NCBI GenBank assembly: GCA_016707525.1
Contig: JADJHP010000003.1
Span: 372,001-436,000 of the forward strand
Length of the DNA: 64,000 nucleotides
Direction: 5' to 3'
DNA from: Ignavibacteriota bacterium
GTDB taxonomy: Bacteria > Bacteroidota > Ignavibacteria > UBA10030 > UBA6906
Of this stretch, positions 64,000-64,000 are shown one piece after another. How positions within the stretch are numbered: the stretch's first letter is position 1; each line of letters opens with the position of its first letter. The position numbers and the translations under genes are program-made. The notes under the pieces are model-generated. The model saw nothing but the letters and a program-made list of their open reading frames with translations, had not been told where the DNA came from and searched no databases.

Positions 64000-64000
64000 C

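Noticed and set aside
1..64000. tRNA, rRNA, CRISPR array or prophage genes
   Set aside because: No T-arm-like GGTTCGA context outside coding regions, no regularly spaced short repeats, and no integrase, capsid or terminase-like proteins were seen.

Overview
The window is bacterial, high in GC (about 60% by eye) and densely coded. Four secreted proteins carry C-terminal type IX secretion (T9SS) sorting domains of the 'QNYPNPFNPSTTI' kind. Together with very large multiheme cytochromes, bacterial SLC5-like transporters and promoters of the TAnnTTTG type, this points to the Bacteroidota/Chlorobi (FCB) group, most likely an Ignavibacteria-like lineage. That placement is inference from signatures only. 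No tRNA, rRNA, CRISPR array or intact insertion sequence was seen.

Layout. 1-3.5 kb: a tightly packed catabolic operon (isochorismatase-like hydrolase, sodium:solute symporter, TIM-barrel isomerase). 3.7-12 kb: a small lipoprotein, an Asp-box propeller exported by T9SS, two uroporphyrinogen-decarboxylase-like proteins around a YncE/phosphoesterase fusion, an interspersed repeat of about 88 bp in two copies, and a truncated duplicate of the lipoprotein gene. 12.2-15.1 kb: two sodium-coupled amino-acid transporters (NSS, then a frameshifted AGCS). 15.1-16 kb: no recognisable gene. 16-23.5 kb: three T9SS-exported proteins; the epimerase-like and VIT-domain ones are broken, the FG-GAP/FN3 one is intact. 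23.7-25.5 kb: a frameshifted SGLT-like symporter. 25.7-32.1 kb: a TetR-TolC-MFP-RND efflux operon with palindromic operators. 32.4-38.1 kb: a phosphate operon (porin-pstSCAB-phoU) behind four 11-bp-spaced Pho-box-like repeats. 38.3-49.8 kb: GH3 beta-glucosidase, a secreted protein of unknown function, GH16 glucanase with a malectin-like domain, an SGNH-hydrolase/TPR protein, a sigma-54 response regulator, a histidine kinase and an orphan ABC-type solute-binding protein. 49.9-57.8 kb: five same-strand genes for an FAD/Fe-S oxidoreductase, an outer-membrane barrel, a 31-CxxCH cytochrome (frameshifted), a 20-CxxCH cytochrome and a membrane b-type cytochrome. 57.9-59.1 kb: queuosine-precursor transporter and a lipoprotein. 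59.1-63.5 kb: TonB-dependent receptor, YfiR-like protein and PAS/HisKA_2 kinase. 63.7-64 kb: C-terminal part of a glycosyltransferase.

How the parts fit. The most striking system is the 50-58 kb electron-transfer cluster. Its genes could move electrons from NAD(P)H through FAD, Fe-S, heme b and up to 51 c-type hemes to an outer-membrane barrel, which makes it a candidate extracellular-electron-transfer conduit. The second is the 38-50 kb cluster, where a membrane-anchored solute-binding protein without any ABC permease sits with a kinase and a sigma-54 activator in front of beta-glucan hydrolases; it may sense glucan fragments.

Caution. At least seven genes show reading-frame breaks, including pstA inside an otherwise complete pst operon. 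Several are one- or two-base changes in short repeats, so assembly indels are a likely cause. The epimerase-like and VIT genes show wider damage and look like true pseudogenes.
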